Assembly (NCBI RefSeq): GCF_006385875.1 | Contig: NZ_VFSU01000026.1 | Location: forward strand, 42,501-106,500 | Length of the DNA stretch: 64,000 bases | Direction of reading: 5' to 3' | Origin: Sandaracinobacter neustonicus | GTDB taxonomy: Bacteria; Pseudomonadota; Alphaproteobacteria; Sphingomonadales; Sphingomonadaceae | Shown here: one piece after another, positions 1 to 8,370 of the stretch | Position numbering within the stretch: the first letter of the stretch is position 1 | Layout of the letters: each line of letters begins with the position of its first letter | The notes under the pieces: model-generated | What the model was told of the DNA's origin: nothing | The model's input: only the letters and a program-made list of their open reading frames with translations | Databases searched by the model: none | Program-made: the position numbers and the translations under genes

Positions 1-1125
1 CTGTGGGTCGTCGCGATCCTGACCTTGCTGGTGCTGTTGGGGGCACTGATCTGGCGGCTGTTCGCGCCGCAGATGATGCAGATGGCCTTTGTGCCCGGCG
101 ACAGCTTTGCCGAAAGCGCGCCGCCGCCCGCCCCGGATTATGCGTTGCCCGCCAGCTGGCTGGCGCGGCCGGACCTGCCCGAGAATCCGGCGCTGTGGAC
201 TCCGGCAGGGTATTCGGCGGCCCCGAAACCGGCTGCTGCGGTGTTTTTCGTGAGCCCCACGGCCTTTCTGAGCCGCAAGGCGTGGAATGCGCCGCTGGAT
301 GATCTGGAAACCAATGATCGGCTGGATCTGTTCGCGCGCAAACAGGCCAGCGCCTTCAACGGCGTGGCTGAGGTGTGGATGCCGCGTTACCGGCAGGCGA
401 CCTTCGGCAGTTTCCTGAAGCCGGGGCCGGATTCCGTGCAGGCGCTGGCGCTGGCCTATTCCGATGTGGAGCGGGCGTTCGACGCCTTTCTGGCGGCCCA
501 GCCTGCCGACCGGCCGATCTTCATTGCCGGGCACAGCCAGGGTTCGCTGCATATTCTGCATCTGTTGAAGTCCCGGGCGGCGCAGCTGAAGGGGCGGCTT
601 GTGGCGGTGTATGCGGTGGGCTGGCCAGTGACCTTGCCGGACGATCTGGCTGCGATGGGGCTGCCCGGCTGCACTGCCGCGGAACAGGCCGGATGCGTGT
701 TGAGCTGGCAGACATGGGCGGCCGACGGCGACATTCCGAAAGCGCTGGAGGGCTTTACCGCCATTCCCGATTTGAACGGCAAGCCCATTGGCGCGCGGCC
801 TATGCTGTGCGTGAACCCGCTGACCGGCGGCCATGGCGAGGCCGGGGTGGAGCGCAATGCGGGGATGCTCGCCGGAGACGAGTTGAAGCCTCGCGCTGTG
901 GGCGCGCGTTGCGATGCGCGCGGGCTGCTGCTGATCTCGCCGACGCCGACCGATGCCGGGCCGTTCGTGCTGCCCGGCGGCAATTTCCACGCGTATGATT
1001 ATGGGCTGTTCTGGGCCAATGTGCGGTCCGACATCGAGGCGCGCCTGTCTGCCCATGCGGCGGAGAAGCTGGGCGGCACGGCGCTGCCTGCGGAGCCGGA
1101 CGAACCGGCCGACGACGCGGCATGA
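1..1125 (+). CDS. DUF3089 alpha/beta-hydrolase, 5' end possibly cut by the window
   Basis: The frame is open from the first base, so the true start may lie upstream; the first in-window alternative start is a TTG at 25. The N-terminus is hydrophobic for about 20 residues, which suggests a membrane anchor or uncleaved signal. The remainder matches the DUF3089 type of alpha/beta-hydrolase, with a GHSQG nucleophile elbow near residue 170 and a late histidine in a [10 protein letters not shown] segment. The substrate is unknown. The stop overlaps the ruvX start (ATGA), so the two are probably translated together, although no functional link is evident. Confidence 0.8.
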   Translation: MWVVAILTLLVLLGALIWRLFAPQMMQMAFVPGDSFAESAPPPAPDYALPASWLARPDLPENPALWTPAGYSAAPKPAAAVFFVSPTAFLSRKAWNAPLDDLETNDRLDLFARKQASAFNGVAEVWMPRYRQATFGSFLKPGPDSVQALALAYSDVERAFDAFLAAQPADRPIFIAGHSQGSLHILHLLKSRAAQLKGRLVAVYAVGWPVTLPDDLAAMGLPGCTAAEQAGCVLSWQTWAADGDIPKALEGFTAIPDLNGKPIGARPMLCVNPLTGGHGEAGVERNAGMLAGDELKPRAVGARCDARGLLLISPTPTDAGPFVLPGGNFHAYDYGLFWANVRSDIEARLSAHAAEKLGGTALPAEPDEPADDAA

Positions 1126-1604
1126 GCCTGCTGACGACTGACGCGACGGATTTCGCCGCCGCGCTGCCCGCACTTGGCCGCCTGCTGGCGCTGGATATCG
1201 GCACGCGCACCATCGGGCTGGCCACCGCAAGCGCGGACTGGCGTTTTGCCACTGCGCGTGAGACGCTGAAGCGCACCAAGCCCTCTGCCGATATGGAGGC
1301 GTTGCGCGCGATGGCAGCCAAGGAGGATATTCGCGGGCTGGTGATCGGCCTGCCGCTGAACATGGACGGCAGCGACAGCGAGCGCACGCAATCGGTGCGG
1401 GCACAGGCGCGCAATTTGCTGAAGGGGATCGGCCTGCCGATCCTGCTGTGGGATGAGCGTTGGTCTACCGCTGCGGTGGAGCGGGCGCTGATCGCCGCCG
1501 ACGTCAGCCGGGCGAAGCGCGCCGAACGGGTAGACGCGCTGGCGGCGGCACATATCCTGGATGGCGCGCTCGCGCGGCTTGCCGCGCTGGGAGATGCGGC
1601 TTAA
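1122..1604 (+). CDS. ruvX: RuvX/YqgF putative pre-16S rRNA nuclease (Holliday junction resolvase-like)
   Basis: The 160-residue product has the RNase H-like YqgF fold signature. [13 protein letters not shown] near residue 23 carries the first catalytic Asp, GLPLNMDGS lies mid-protein, and WDERWST followed by [11 protein letters not shown] near the C-terminus supplies the other acidic residues. The family trims the 5' end of 16S rRNA and was first described as a Holliday junction resolvase. The length is normal. It overlaps the upstream hydrolase by four bases and is followed 11 bases later by pyrB. A ruvX-pyrB neighbourhood is, to my knowledge, usual in sphingomonads. Confidence 0.93.
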   Translation: MSLLTTDATDFAAALPALGRLLALDIGTRTIGLATASADWRFATARETLKRTKPSADMEALRAMAAKEDIRGLVIGLPLNMDGSDSERTQSVRAQARNLLKGIGLPILLWDERWSTAAVERALIAADVSRAKRAERVDALAAAHILDGALARLAALGDAA

Positions 1605-1615
1605 GGCCATGGCCT

Positions 1616-2575
1616 GTGACGAGACCGGCCGAAGCTCACCCTTTTCCCCACCCCCATCTCCTCGCGATCGAGGGGATGCATCCGTGGGAAATCAGCTTCC
1701 TTCTGGATGAGGCGGAGCAATGGGCGCAGGCGGGCCGCCGCGCGCGCAAGCATGACGACCGGCTGAAGGGCCTGACCCAGATCAACGCCTTTTTCGAGAA
1801 CAGCACACGCACGCTGCTGAGTTTCGAGATTGCGGGGAAGCGGCTGGGCGCGGATGTGGTGAACCTCGCCGCCGGGGCGTCCAGCCTGAAAAAGGGCGAG
1901 ACGCTGCTGGATACCGCGCTGACGCTGAACGCGATGCAGCCCGACGTGATCGTGATCCGCCATGAAAGCTCCGGCGCGGTGGCGCTGATCGCCGAGAAGG
2001 TGGACTGCCCGGTGCTGAATGCAGGCGATGGGCGACATGAACATCCGACGCAGGCGCTGCTGGATGCGCTGACGATCCGTCGCCGGAAAGGGCGGCTGGA
2101 GGGGCTGACCGTGGCGATCTGCGGCGACATCCTGCACAGCCGGGTGGCGCGATCCAATTTCCACCTTCTGTCTGCCATGGGCGCGGAGGTGCGCGCGGTC
2201 GCGCCGCCGACGCTGATGCCCACCGATGTGGAACGGCTTGGCGCGCAGCCCTTCACAGATATGGAAAAGGGGCTGAAGGGCGCGGATGTGGTGATGATGC
2301 TGCGCCTGCAGCTGGAGCGGATGGACGGGGCCTATGTGCCTTCCACGCGGGAATATTTCCGCACCTTCGGGCTGACGCGGGAGCGGCTGGCGGCCGCCGG
2401 GGACGATGTGCTGGTGCTGCATCCGGGGCCGATGAACCGGGGGGTGGAGATTGAATCGGCGGTGGCCGATGACATCCAGCGCTCCGCCATTTCCGAACAG
2501 GTGGAGATGGGGGTGGCGGTGCGCATGGCCTGCCTTGACGTGTTGACGCGCAAGCGCCGGGGGGAATGGCAATGA
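1616..2575 (+). CDS. pyrB: Aspartate carbamoyltransferase catalytic subunit
   Basis: PyrB condenses carbamoyl phosphate with aspartate in the second step of de novo pyrimidine synthesis. A GTG start at 1616 gives 319 residues, the usual size; the open frame extends further upstream inside ruvX but has no homology there. Family motifs are present: [13 protein letters not shown] (carbamoyl phosphate site), HPTQALLD and [11 protein letters not shown]. No regulatory pyrI is seen. The stop overlaps the start of the next gene, a pyrC-like paralogue, as in genomes where ATCase pairs with an inactive dihydroorotase. Confidence 0.95.
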   Translation: MTRPAEAHPFPHPHLLAIEGMHPWEISFLLDEAEQWAQAGRRARKHDDRLKGLTQINAFFENSTRTLLSFEIAGKRLGADVVNLAAGASSLKKGETLLDTALTLNAMQPDVIVIRHESSGAVALIAEKVDCPVLNAGDGRHEHPTQALLDALTIRRRKGRLEGLTVAICGDILHSRVARSNFHLLSAMGAEVRAVAPPTLMPTDVERLGAQPFTDMEKGLKGADVVMMLRLQLERMDGAYVPSTREYFRTFGLTRERLAAAGDDVLVLHPGPMNRGVEIESAVADDIQRSAISEQVEMGVAVRMACLDVLTRKRRGEWQ

Positions 2576-3801
2576 AGCCGATCCTGATCCGGGGTGCGCG
2601 GCTGATCGATCCGGCGGCCGGAACCGAGGCGGCGGGCGATCTGCTGATTGTGGACCGGCAGATCGCGGCCGTTGGCCCCGGCCTTGCCGCGCCCGACGGA
2701 GCGGAGATCGTGGAGGCGGCCGGGCTGGTTCTGGCCCCCGGCCTGATCGACGCCGGGGTGTTCCGCACCGATGTGGAAGCCGCCGTGGCGGGAGGCATCA
2801 CCAGCGTGCTGCTGATGCCGGATCAATCGCCGCCGCTCGATGATCCGGCGCTGATCGAGCGGGCCGAGCGGCTGGGCAAGCCCCGGCTGTGGGTGCGGCC
2901 GCTGGCGGCGGCCACGCGCGGGCTGAACGGGCGGGAACTGGCTGAACTTTCGCTGATGAAAGAGGCGGGCGCAGTGGCGGTGGCGACCGGGCGGCAGGCG
3001 ATTGCCGATGCGCAGGTGATGCTGCGGCTGTTGCGCTATGCCGCCGGGCTGGGGCTGGTAGTGATCGCCCATGCCGAATGCCCGTTCCTGACGGCGGGCG
3101 CGGCCGCAACCGACACGGAAACCGCGACGCGGCTGGGTCTGCCCGCGGCTCCTGCAGCTGCCGAGGCGATCCAGATCGCGCGCGACCTGCGGCTGGCGCG
3201 GGAAGCGGGCGCGCCGCTGCACATCGCCTGTGTGAGCACGGCGGAAGGGGTTGAACTGATCCGCGCCGCGCGCGCAGAGGGGCAGGATGTGACGGCGGGC
3301 ACCGCGCCCGCCTATGCGCTGCTGTCTGACACGGCGCTGGCGGGCTATCGCAGCTTTGCCCGGCTGTCGCCGCCGCTGCGCGGCGAGGCGGACCGGCTGG
3401 CGGTGCGCGAGGGGCTGGCGGATGGCAGCATTTCCATCCTTGCCTCCCGCCATGATCCGCGCACGCAGGAGGACAAGCGGCTGCCGTTCGCGGATGCTGC
3501 GCCCGGTGCCGCCGGGTCTGCCACGCTGTTGGCGCTGGGGCTGAACCTTGTGCACGACGGGCTGATTTCGCTGCCCCGGTTGCTGGCGCTGTTGTCTGCC
3601 AATCCGGCCGCGCGCTTCGGGCTGCCCGGTGGCGCGCTGCTGCCCGGCGCACCGGCTGATTTGTTGCTGTTCGATTCCGGCGCGCCGTGGCGCATCGATG
3701 CGGACCGGCTGCCGGGCCGGGCCGGAAACACCCCTTTTGACGGCCTGCCGGTGCAGGGCCGCGTTCGCCTGCTGCTGAAGGGAGGCGAGCGCCTCGCATG
3801 A
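2572..3801 (+). CDS. Dihydroorotase-like protein lacking the metal site (pseudo-DHOase, PyrC')
   Basis: The 409-residue protein has the amidohydrolase layout: a small N-terminal beta domain, a barrel, and the C-terminal [10 protein letters not shown] strand region. The metal-binding HxH that normally follows PGLID is replaced by [10 protein letters not shown] (about residues 56-65), and the segment after it is shortened, so the binuclear zinc site cannot form as usual. Non-catalytic homologues of this kind support ATCase assembly in other bacteria; here that role is inferred from linkage to pyrB. I prefer ATG 2572 over ATG 2566 because a G-rich ribosome site ends six bases upstream and it forms an ATGA overlap with pyrB. 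A true DHOase should be encoded elsewhere. Confidence 0.88.
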   Translation: MKPILIRGARLIDPAAGTEAAGDLLIVDRQIAAVGPGLAAPDGAEIVEAAGLVLAPGLIDAGVFRTDVEAAVAGGITSVLLMPDQSPPLDDPALIERAERLGKPRLWVRPLAAATRGLNGRELAELSLMKEAGAVAVATGRQAIADAQVMLRLLRYAAGLGLVVIAHAECPFLTAGAAATDTETATRLGLPAAPAAAEAIQIARDLRLAREAGAPLHIACVSTAEGVELIRAARAEGQDVTAGTAPAYALLSDTALAGYRSFARLSPPLRGEADRLAVREGLADGSISILASRHDPRTQEDKRLPFADAAPGAAGSATLLALGLNLVHDGLISLPRLLALLSANPAARFGLPGGALLPGAPADLLLFDSGAPWRIDADRLPGRAGNTPFDGLPVQGRVRLLLKGGERLA

Positions 3802-4838
3802 TCCGACGCCTGTTGTTCCCGTCCGCCATGTTCGTTGCCGCCTTGCTTGGCCCCGTTGCCCTTCATGCGAGTGTCGATTCCGGGATCGCCAAATGGCGCG
3901 CCGGGGATTGGGAGGCCGCCGTCGCCGATTGGGTGACGCCCGCCGCGCGCGGGGATGCGGAGGCATTGTTCAACATGGGGCAGGCCTATCGGCTGGGGCG
4001 CGGCGTGCCGCAGAATCGGGCAACGGCGTTGGATTACTACCGCCGCGCCGCCGAGAAGGGACATGTCGCGGCGACCGCCAATCTGGGCATTACCCTGTGG
4101 CAGGACGGCCGCAAGACCGAGGGGCTGATCCGCCTGCGCGAGGCCGCCGACAAGGGCGATCTGCGCGCATCCTATGTGCTGGGGGTGGCCACTTTCGAGG
4201 GCGACACCGCACCGCGCAATCCGGCGCTGGGCTATGCCTATGTGGTGCGCGCGCGCGAAGGCGGGCTGTCGCTCGCCTCCGGGCAGGCGGCGCGCATGGC
4301 CACGCGCATGTCGGCCGACGATCGCGCCAGAGGCGACGCCGCTGCACGGGCGCTGGCGGCCGGGCGGCCGGTCGCCGTGGTGCTGGCCGAAATGGCGGTG
4401 CCGCCGCCCGCGCCGAGCGTTGAGATCGCCGCCGCGCCGGACAGCGGCGAGGATGCCGCCGAGGAGAGCGCGGCCGACGATGGCGTGCCCGCCAAGGCCC
4501 CGCCCGCGAAACCCGCAGCCGCGAAACCGGCCCCGACCCGGCCTGCGCCTGCGAAGGAGGCCCCCGTGAAGGAAGTGGCTGCGAAAGACGCGGCGGCCGA
4601 ATCGGCCGAGGGCTGGAAGGTGCAGCTGGGGGCCTATGCCAATGAACGGGCCGCGCGCACGGCGTGGGCGACTCTGGTGTCGCAATCGGCAGCGCTGCTG
4701 AAGGGCAAGACGCCGATCTATGCGCCGCGCGGCGGGCTGGTGCGGCTGCAGGTGGGGCCGTTCGACGCGCGCGACCCGGCGGCGGACCTGTGCGCGAAGC
4801 TGTCGGCAGCGGGGCGGCCCTGTTTCGTCACCAAATAG
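3798..4838 (+). CDS. Sel1-repeat and SPOR-domain exported protein
   Basis: The 346-residue product begins with a signal peptide ending near LHA at about residue 25. Sel1-like repeats follow (for example ALFNMGQAYRLGRGVPQN and a second unit around SYVLGVATFEG). A long linker rich in Ala, Pro and Lys runs from about residue 200 to 270. The C-terminal SPOR domain starts at GWKVQLGAYAN and ends RLQVGPFDAR...CFVTK. SPOR domains bind denuded peptidoglycan at division sites, so a periplasmic cell-wall role is likely. Its ATG overlaps the stop of the pyrC-like gene, and it ends the operon. Confidence 0.85.
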   Translation: MIRRLLFPSAMFVAALLGPVALHASVDSGIAKWRAGDWEAAVADWVTPAARGDAEALFNMGQAYRLGRGVPQNRATALDYYRRAAEKGHVAATANLGITLWQDGRKTEGLIRLREAADKGDLRASYVLGVATFEGDTAPRNPALGYAYVVRAREGGLSLASGQAARMATRMSADDRARGDAAARALAAGRPVAVVLAEMAVPPPAPSVEIAAAPDSGEDAAEESAADDGVPAKAPPAKPAAAKPAPTRPAPAKEAPVKEVAAKDAAAESAEGWKVQLGAYANERAARTAWATLVSQSAALLKGKTPIYAPRGGLVRLQVGPFDARDPAADLCAKLSAAGRPCFVTK

Positions 4839-4858
4839 CGCGACTCGGGATCTGGCCT

Positions 4859-4891
4859 AAAAAAAGCCGCTGCGCCAGAAGGCGCAGCGGC
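4859..4891 (-). terminator. Rho-independent terminator (minus strand)
   Basis: An 11-bp perfect GC-rich stem with an AGAA loop on the plus strand is preceded by seven A residues, which makes a classical U-tract terminator for minus-strand transcription. For the plus-strand Sel1/SPOR operon it offers the hairpin but no U-tract. Confidence 0.8.
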
Positions 4892-4985
4892 CAGGGTTCA
4901 GGGAGGGAACGCCACGGCCCCGGAGGGCTGGCGGCGTTCATGTCGGCGACAAAAGGGGGATAACGCCGCCGACAAAACCCATTTG
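4859..4985 (-). ncRNA. Candidate small RNA ending in a strong Rho-independent terminator
   Basis: Read on the minus strand, this stretch has three successive stem-loops: an 8-bp stem (4967-4974 with 4941-4948) with a C-rich loop, a 7-bp stem (4933-4939 with 4907-4913), and an 11-bp perfect stem with a 4-nt loop (4881-4891 with 4866-4876) followed by seven U residues. Between the last two stems is an unpaired CCTCCCT segment that could pair with ribosome-binding sites. The trcR gene upstream on this strand already has its own terminator at 5071-5103, so a separate transcript is plausible. The 5' end is a guess. I cannot assign a known family. Confidence 0.45.
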
Positions 4986-5070
4986 GGTGCGTTGAACCCG
5001 GAATTCAAGGGTTTTGGTGTGACGAATGCGGCATATCAGCCAAGCCGTTGGCGCAGACGAGCACGCGCGT

Positions 5071-5103
5071 AAAAATGGCCCGCCCCCGGGACGAGGGCGG
5101 GCC
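5071..5103 (-). terminator. Rho-independent terminator of trcR
   Basis: A 9-bp perfect stem (5077-5085 with 5095-5103) with a 9-nt loop is followed on the minus strand by an A then five U. It lies 27 bases after the trcR stop. Confidence 0.8.
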
Positions 5104-5130
5104 GCTTGATTTGTTGGCCGTGTCAGCCGC

Positions 5131-5817
5131 TCAGGGCTGGCGGAACAGCGATTCGGCGGTGTGTTCGCGCGGCGCGTCTGCTTCGGCACCGTGCGCGTCG
5201 CGCTCGGCACGCAGTTCGGCGATGATCGCCTCCCGGTCTGCGCCCAGACGGCCATCTTCCTGCGGCTGCACGCCCGCCTTTTTCGCGGCGGCGGCGACCA
5301 GCGCATCCAGTTCGCGCTGCGAGCAGAGGCCCAGCGTAACGGGATCCTTCGGTGTGATGTTGGCGATGTTCCAATGTTCACGCGTGCGGATCGCGGCGAT
5401 CGTGGTTTTGGTGGTGCCGATCAGCTTGGAAATCTGCGCATCGGTGATTTCCGGGTGGTTGCGGATGATCCAGGCGATGCCGTCCGGCTTGTCCTGCCGC
5501 TTCGCCAGCGGGGTATAGCGCGGGCCGGAGGTGCGGCGAATCTGCGCCGGGCCGGGGGAAATCTTCAGCCGGTACGACGAATCGGCATGGCCCTTTTCGA
5601 TTTCCGCCATCGCCAGTTCGCCGGCGCGGACGGGATCGCGCGGGGTGAGCTTGGACGCCGCCGTTTCATCGGCGATGGCCTGCACTTCCAGCACGTGAAT
5701 CTGGCAGAAGGCGGCGATCTGCGCGAAGGTGAGGCCGGTGTTTTCCACCAGCCATGTGGCGGTGGCGTGCGGCATCAGCGGCTGCGCCTGCTTCACCGGC
5801 TTGGGGCTGTTGGCCAT
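5131..5817 (-). CDS. trcR: DUF1013 cell-cycle transcriptional regulator TrcR-like
   Basis: The 228-residue protein has the features of the DUF1013 family, which is nearly confined to Alphaproteobacteria and annotated as TrcR. PLMPHATATWLVENTGLTF begins the domain, GPRYTPLAKRQDKPD lies mid-domain, and NHPEITDAQISKLIGTTKTTI is a helix-turn-helix-like segment followed by DPVTLGLCSQRELD. The C-terminal 45 residues are charged and variable. ATG 5817 has the ribosome site GGGACGAG six bases upstream; the longer upstream frame is not conserved-looking. The gene stands alone with its own terminator. DNA binding is inferred from the family. Confidence 0.88.
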   Translation of the reverse strand: MANSPKPVKQAQPLMPHATATWLVENTGLTFAQIAAFCQIHVLEVQAIADETAASKLTPRDPVRAGELAMAEIEKGHADSSYRLKISPGPAQIRRTSGPRYTPLAKRQDKPDGIAWIIRNHPEITDAQISKLIGTTKTTIAAIRTREHWNIANITPKDPVTLGLCSQRELDALVAAAAKKAGVQPQEDGRLGADREAIIAELRAERDAHGAEADAPREHTAESLFRQP

Positions 5818-5866
5818 GAAACTCGTCCCTAATATCTGGGGGCGTGGGTAGCGCCCGATAATCAAA

Positions 5867-5890
5867 CGGCCACCCCGCAAGGGATGGCCG
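5867..5890 (-). promoter_or_regulatory. Stem-loop in the trcR leader, possible attenuator
   Basis: On the minus strand a hairpin with a 6-bp outer stem and a GC-rich inner stem is followed by UUUGAUU, 50 bases upstream of the trcR start. A second small stem sits at 5841-5855 just before the ribosome site. The arrangement resembles attenuation but could be chance in GC-rich DNA. Confidence 0.25.
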
Positions 5891-5995
5891 ACATCACAGC
5901 ACAGACTAGGGCTGCCGCTGCCCGAGCGCAAGCCCCGCCGCAAAGCGGCGGGCGGGGCTTGCCAGCCTGTGCGCGTTGCGCTCTTGTCCGCGCCC

Positions 5996-7846
5996 ATGAG
6001 CCTGGCAGATGCGCAGCCCGCAACCAAAGACGTTTCGGCCACGGCGTTGCATCCGCCGCGCCCGCGCTGCGTGTTGAACATCGGCATCACCGGCCATCGC
6101 GCCGACAGGCTGACCCCGGCGCTGGAAGCCGCCGCGACGCGGCGCGCGCACGAGGCGCTGGCGCTGGTGCAGCGGCTGGTGCGCGGCATTCATCTGAAGG
6201 GGGCCGGCTGGTTCGCCGGAGACGCGCCGGAGCTGCGGGTGATTTCCGCACTGGCGGAAGGGGCGGACCGGCTGTGCGCGCAGGAGGCGCTGGGGCTGGG
6301 ATACCGGCTGGATTGCCCGCTGCCCTTCCCGGCCGACATGTATGAGGAGGATTTCACATCCGACGCCTCACGCGCGGCCTATGCCGGGCTGCGCGCGCGG
6401 GCGGACCGGATATTGGAACTGCCGGGCGAGCGCGGCTCTGCCGCGGCCGCCTATGCGCTGGCGGGCGGGGCGATCCTAGGCTCTGCCGATGTGCTGCTGG
6501 CCATCTGGGATGGCAAGGGCGGCAGCGGCCCCGGCGGCACGGCCGACGTGGTGGCGCATGCGCTTTCGATGGGCAAGCCGGTGATCCATGTGCCGCTGGA
6601 GCCGGACTTGCCGCTGAGCCTGTTGTGGCATGGCGAAGGCCCGGCGGGGGGCAGCTGGCGCAGCTCGCTGGAGCCGCCGGCCGAGCCGTTCGACGCAGAG
6701 CGGGTGGGTGAGGCGCTGGAAGCGGTGCTGCTGCCGCCGGACGAAGCAGGCGAGCGGCTGGCGCTGGACGCTTTTCTGGCCGAGCGGGAAGCCTTGCTGC
6801 TGCGGCGAATCGAATATCCGTTGCTGCTGGCGGTGACAGGGGCGCAGAAGCTGAAATCCTCCGCATGGCGTAAGGAGCCGTATCTGCCTGCTACGCGGCG
6901 GGACTGGGCCCGGTTCGACTCCTTCTGGGAAGGCCGCATCGCAACGGCGGGCTATCATCTGCTGGAGCATGGCTATTCCTGGGCGGATCATCTGGCCAAC
7001 CGCTTCGCGCAATCCTTCCGATCCGGCCATGTGGTGAATTTCGCCTTTTCCGCGCTGGCCGTGGCGCTGGCGCTGTTCGGGTATCTGCTGGGCGGGCATG
7101 TGAAAGTGGTGTTCGTGGTGTGCGAACTGCTGCTGATCGCGGCGATCGTCGCCAACACCCGCGTGGGCCATGCGGAAAGCTGGCAGCAGCGCTGGCTGGA
7201 TTACCGTCAGCTGGCCGAGCGGCTGCGGCCGATGCGGACGCTGCGGCTGCTGGCGGTGGCGCAGCCGCCCGCCGTCAGCGCTTCGTCCCGCACGGGGAAC
7301 CGGCGCTGGATCGACTGGTATGCGGGCAGCATCTGGCGGCAGCTGGGGATGCCGGGCGGGCGGATCGATCAGGCCGAGCTGGCGCGCATGACGGACCTGC
7401 TGCTTCGCGAGGAGATCGAGCCGGAGGTCGCCTATCATCACCGCAATTCGCACCGCATGATCCATGTGAACCATCGGCTGCACCTGTTCGGCTCTTTCTG
7501 TTTCCTGATGACGGTGGCGCTGTGCCTTGGCTTCCTGTTTTCCGCCGCCCTGTTGGACGAGGAGACGGTGAAGAAAACCGCGATCTTCTTCACCGTGGCC
7601 ACCGCGACGCTGCCGGCGTTCGGAACGGCTGCCTATGGCCTGCGCGTGCAGGGCGATTTTGCGGGCAGCGCGGCGCGGTCCGCCGCGACGGCCGATGCGC
7701 TGGCGGCGCTCGGCTCTGAACTGGAGCGGCACCCGACGCTGGCCCGCACGGCGGCGATCGGAAATGCAGCGGCGGCGATCATGCTGGTCGATCTGGCGGA
7801 ATGGCGGCTGACCTATCAGCAGCGGGCGCTGGAGATTCCCGGATAA
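5996..7846 (+). CDS. SLOG-like nucleotide-sensor domain fused to SLATT-like membrane domains
   Basis: The 616-residue protein opens with a Rossmann-like half: IGITGHR near residue 30, ISALAEGADRL near 85, and ADVLLAIWDGKGG followed by GGTADVV and KPVIHV near 165-200. These are the usual nucleotide-pocket signatures of SLOG/LOG-type domains. A long helical region leads to two predicted membrane helices around residues 345-385, followed by WQQRWLDYRQLAERLR. A second pair lies near 495-545. This matches the SLATT-type membrane effector pattern known from nucleotide-centred conflict systems. ATG 5996 was chosen; a GTG at 5969 is also possible and neither has a clear ribosome site. Function is inferred. 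Confidence 0.7.
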   Translation: MSLADAQPATKDVSATALHPPRPRCVLNIGITGHRADRLTPALEAAATRRAHEALALVQRLVRGIHLKGAGWFAGDAPELRVISALAEGADRLCAQEALGLGYRLDCPLPFPADMYEEDFTSDASRAAYAGLRARADRILELPGERGSAAAAYALAGGAILGSADVLLAIWDGKGGSGPGGTADVVAHALSMGKPVIHVPLEPDLPLSLLWHGEGPAGGSWRSSLEPPAEPFDAERVGEALEAVLLPPDEAGERLALDAFLAEREALLLRRIEYPLLLAVTGAQKLKSSAWRKEPYLPATRRDWARFDSFWEGRIATAGYHLLEHGYSWADHLANRFAQSFRSGHVVNFAFSALAVALALFGYLLGGHVKVVFVVCELLLIAAIVANTRVGHAESWQQRWLDYRQLAERLRPMRTLRLLAVAQPPAVSASSRTGNRRWIDWYAGSIWRQLGMPGGRIDQAELARMTDLLLREEIEPEVAYHHRNSHRMIHVNHRLHLFGSFCFLMTVALCLGFLFSAALLDEETVKKTAIFFTVATATLPAFGTAAYGLRVQGDFAGSAARSAATADALAALGSELERHPTLARTAAIGNAAAAIMLVDLAEWRLTYQQRALEIPG

Positions 7847-7907
7847 CGCGCCCCTCTTGATTCGCAGGCGCGAAGGGCCATCTGCGCGCACCGGAAGGAT
7901 CCATGCG

Positions 7908-8348
7908 ATGACGCCGACGGCGGTTCAGGGTTTCGATCAGTTCGCGTCTGCGCGGCTGCCGTCGCGCGATCCGCGCGCGGTGCGGCAGCGGCTGATCCTG
8001 CTGGAGCGGGTGTTGGAAGGCGTGATCCGCCTGCCGTTCGGGCGGCAACTGGGGCGGTTGGTCGGGCAGCGCGTGGGGCTGGACGGCTTCATCGGGCTGG
8101 TGCCGGTGGCGGGTGACATCCTGTCTGCGGTAATCGGCACCTATCTGGTGTGGGAAGCGCGCAATCTGGGCCTGTCGCGCTGGGCCTGTGCGCGGATGAT
8201 GGGGCGGGTCGGTGTGGACGCCGCCGTCGGTGCGATCCCCGTGGTGGGGGATGTGCTGGATTTCATCTATCGATCGAACACGCGCAATGTGAAGGCGTTG
8301 CTGGCGCATATCGAGCGCGGGCATCCCGGTGCCGGGGTGCGGCTGTAG
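7908..8348 (+). CDS. DUF4112 small membrane protein
   Basis: The 146-residue protein shows the DUF4112 pattern: LPFGRQLGRLVGQRVGLDG, then GLVPVAGDILSAVIGTYLVW and a second, near-repeated AAVGAIPVVGDVLDFIYRSN. The two glycine/proline-containing hydrophobic stretches probably enter the membrane. The function of the family is unknown. ATG 7908 is preceded by GGAAGGAT with 7-base spacing, which favours it over upstream ATGs. It starts 61 bases after the SLOG/membrane gene on the same strand, so the two may be co-transcribed. Confidence 0.8.
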   Translation: MTPTAVQGFDQFASARLPSRDPRAVRQRLILLERVLEGVIRLPFGRQLGRLVGQRVGLDGFIGLVPVAGDILSAVIGTYLVWEARNLGLSRWACARMMGRVGVDAAVGAIPVVGDVLDFIYRSNTRNVKALLAHIERGHPGAGVRL

Positions 8349-8370
8349 CGCACACCCCGGCCCGGATTGC

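Noticed and set aside
2332-3966. Long minus-strand frame over the pyrC-like gene
   Set aside because: Mirror frame of a well-supported coding region with no ribosome site or recognisable domain.
5930-5960. 10-bp stem-loop upstream of the SLOG gene
   Set aside because: Strong pairing but no T-run, no associated signal and high local GC; function cannot be supported.
8331-8368. GC-rich hairpin between the DUF4112 and aldolase stops
   Set aside because: It has a decent stem but no U-tract on either strand, so I do not call it a terminator.
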